From CALMEC01 sp964440285 (GTDB lineage: Bacteria > Actinomycetota > Thermoleophilia > Miltoncostaeales > Miltoncostaeaceae), in the NCBI GenBank assembly GCA_964440285.1, contig CAYTRV010000156.1, positions 1 through 5,240 of the forward strand: 5,240 nucleotides of DNA, given 5' to 3'. Numbering within the stretch: the stretch's first letter is position 1; each line of letters begins with the position of its first letter. The notes under the pieces are model-generated. The model did not search any database, was not told the DNA's origin, and saw only the letters and a list, made by a program, of their open reading frames with translations. The translations under genes and the position numbers were made by a program. Of the stretch, positions 4,703 to 5,240 are shown in pieces.

Positions 4703-5240
4703 CTACGAGCCGGCGGACACCTGAGCGACCGGGGCGGAGCCCTCGATGGCGATGTTCGGAAGCCACTTGAGCGAGTTCGGCAGGTACCAGTTCCGGTCGC
4801 CGAGCAGCCGCATCGCCGCCGGCAGGAGGACCCCGCGAACCACGGTCGCGTCGAGCAGCACCGCGACCCCGAGTCCGAAGCCCATCTGCTGGAACATCAC
4901 CAGGTCACCGGCGGCGAAGCCCCCGAAGACCGCCACCATGATGAGGGCGGCTCCGGTGATGAGCCGGCCGCTCGAGCTGATGCCGTGGGTGATCGACTCC
5001 ACGTTGCTCCCCGTCGCCAGGTAGCGCTCCCGGATGCGCGAGAGCAGGAACACGTGGTAGTCCATGGACAGCCCGAAGAGGACGGCGAACAGGAAGATCG
5101 GGATCCACGCCTCGACTGTCTCCACCTGCTGGAAGCCCAAGACGCCTGCGCCCCACCCGTCCTGGCTCACCAGCGTCACCAGCCCGAAGGCCGCGCCGAC
5201 CGACAGCAAGTTCAGCAGGATCGCCACGATCGGCACCACG
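4703..5240 (-). CDS. MMPL/RND-family membrane transporter, C-terminal part (5' end outside window)
   Basis: This is the last 178 or so residues of a large inner-membrane transporter of the MMPL family (RND superfamily), proteins that in actinobacteria export lipids or other hydrophobic compounds using the proton gradient. The frame stays open to the right edge, and the GTG at 5237-5239 is an internal Val codon. Hydrophobic segments lie at visible residues about 3-25, 45-60, 92-110 and 118-140. Family motifs are GLSMDYHVFLLSRIRE at about 56-71, SSGRLITGAAL at about 88-98, FQQMGFGLGVAVLLDATVVR at about 115-134, and the LLPAAMRLLGDRNWYLP end. The tail after the last helix is short. Substrate cannot be told from this fragment. 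The gene ends 80 bp before the VOC gene on the same strand. Confidence 0.93.
   Translation of the reverse strand, partial: VVPIVAILLNLLSVGAAFGLVTLVSQDGWGAGVLGFQQVETVEAWIPIFLFAVLFGLSMDYHVFLLSRIRERYLATGSNVESITHGISSSGRLITGAALIMVAVFGGFAAGDLVMFQQMGFGLGVAVLLDATVVRGVLLPAAMRLLGDRNWYLPNSLKWLPNIAIEGSAPVAQVSAGS

Noticed and set aside
3630..4724. 364-codon plus-strand frame running from comEC across the VOC gene
   Set aside because: It is out of frame with comEC and antisense to a recognisable VOC protein, and its composition is Arg/Ser/Thr-rich without motifs.
4623..4766. N-terminal extension of the VOC protein up to 4766
   Set aside because: The added residues have no family similarity, overlap the end of the transporter gene, and lie upstream of a well-placed GGAGG before ATG 4622.

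Overview
The window is very GC-rich, with strong G/C preference at third codon positions and GTG starts. This suggests a high-GC bacterium, most likely an actinobacterium-like lineage; a Thermoleophilia-type organism is possible, but that is only an inference from gene content and ComEC wording. It holds five genes in two converging blocks.

Left block, plus strand. The window opens inside the 3' part of leuS (leucyl-tRNA synthetase), with the KMSKS loop, anticodon-binding domain and C-terminal domain all present. A gap of about 93 bp follows, with two small hairpins and a possible leaderless promoter. Next is comEA, the membrane-anchored DNA receptor for natural transformation, and then comEC, the DNA-uptake channel with its C-terminal metallo-beta-lactamase-like domain. 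ComEA and ComEC work in the same pathway: ComEA holds incoming DNA outside the membrane and ComEC passes one strand through it.

The most unusual part is the comEA-comEC junction. A 196-bp element (1718-1913) with imperfect terminal inverted repeats of about 52 bp, a strong internal hairpin and no transposase sits exactly where comEC should begin. It looks like a MITE. Its right end reads TGTCCTG... (on the minus strand) and abuts CTAG. The ATG starts upstream of it no longer read into comEC, so comEC must now start inside the element (best guess GTG 1901) or lack an efficient start. All of ComEC's recognisable domains lie downstream of the insertion and are intact.

Right block, minus strand. 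The C-terminal part of an MMPL/RND-type membrane transporter enters from the right edge. It is followed 80 bp downstream by a small VOC/glyoxalase-fold protein whose 3' end overlaps the comEC 3' end by 29 bp, tail to tail. The VOC gene shows a short stretch that appears to be read in a shifted frame and lacks the usual C-terminal metal-ligand glutamate. No RNA genes, CRISPR arrays or complete insertion sequences were seen.
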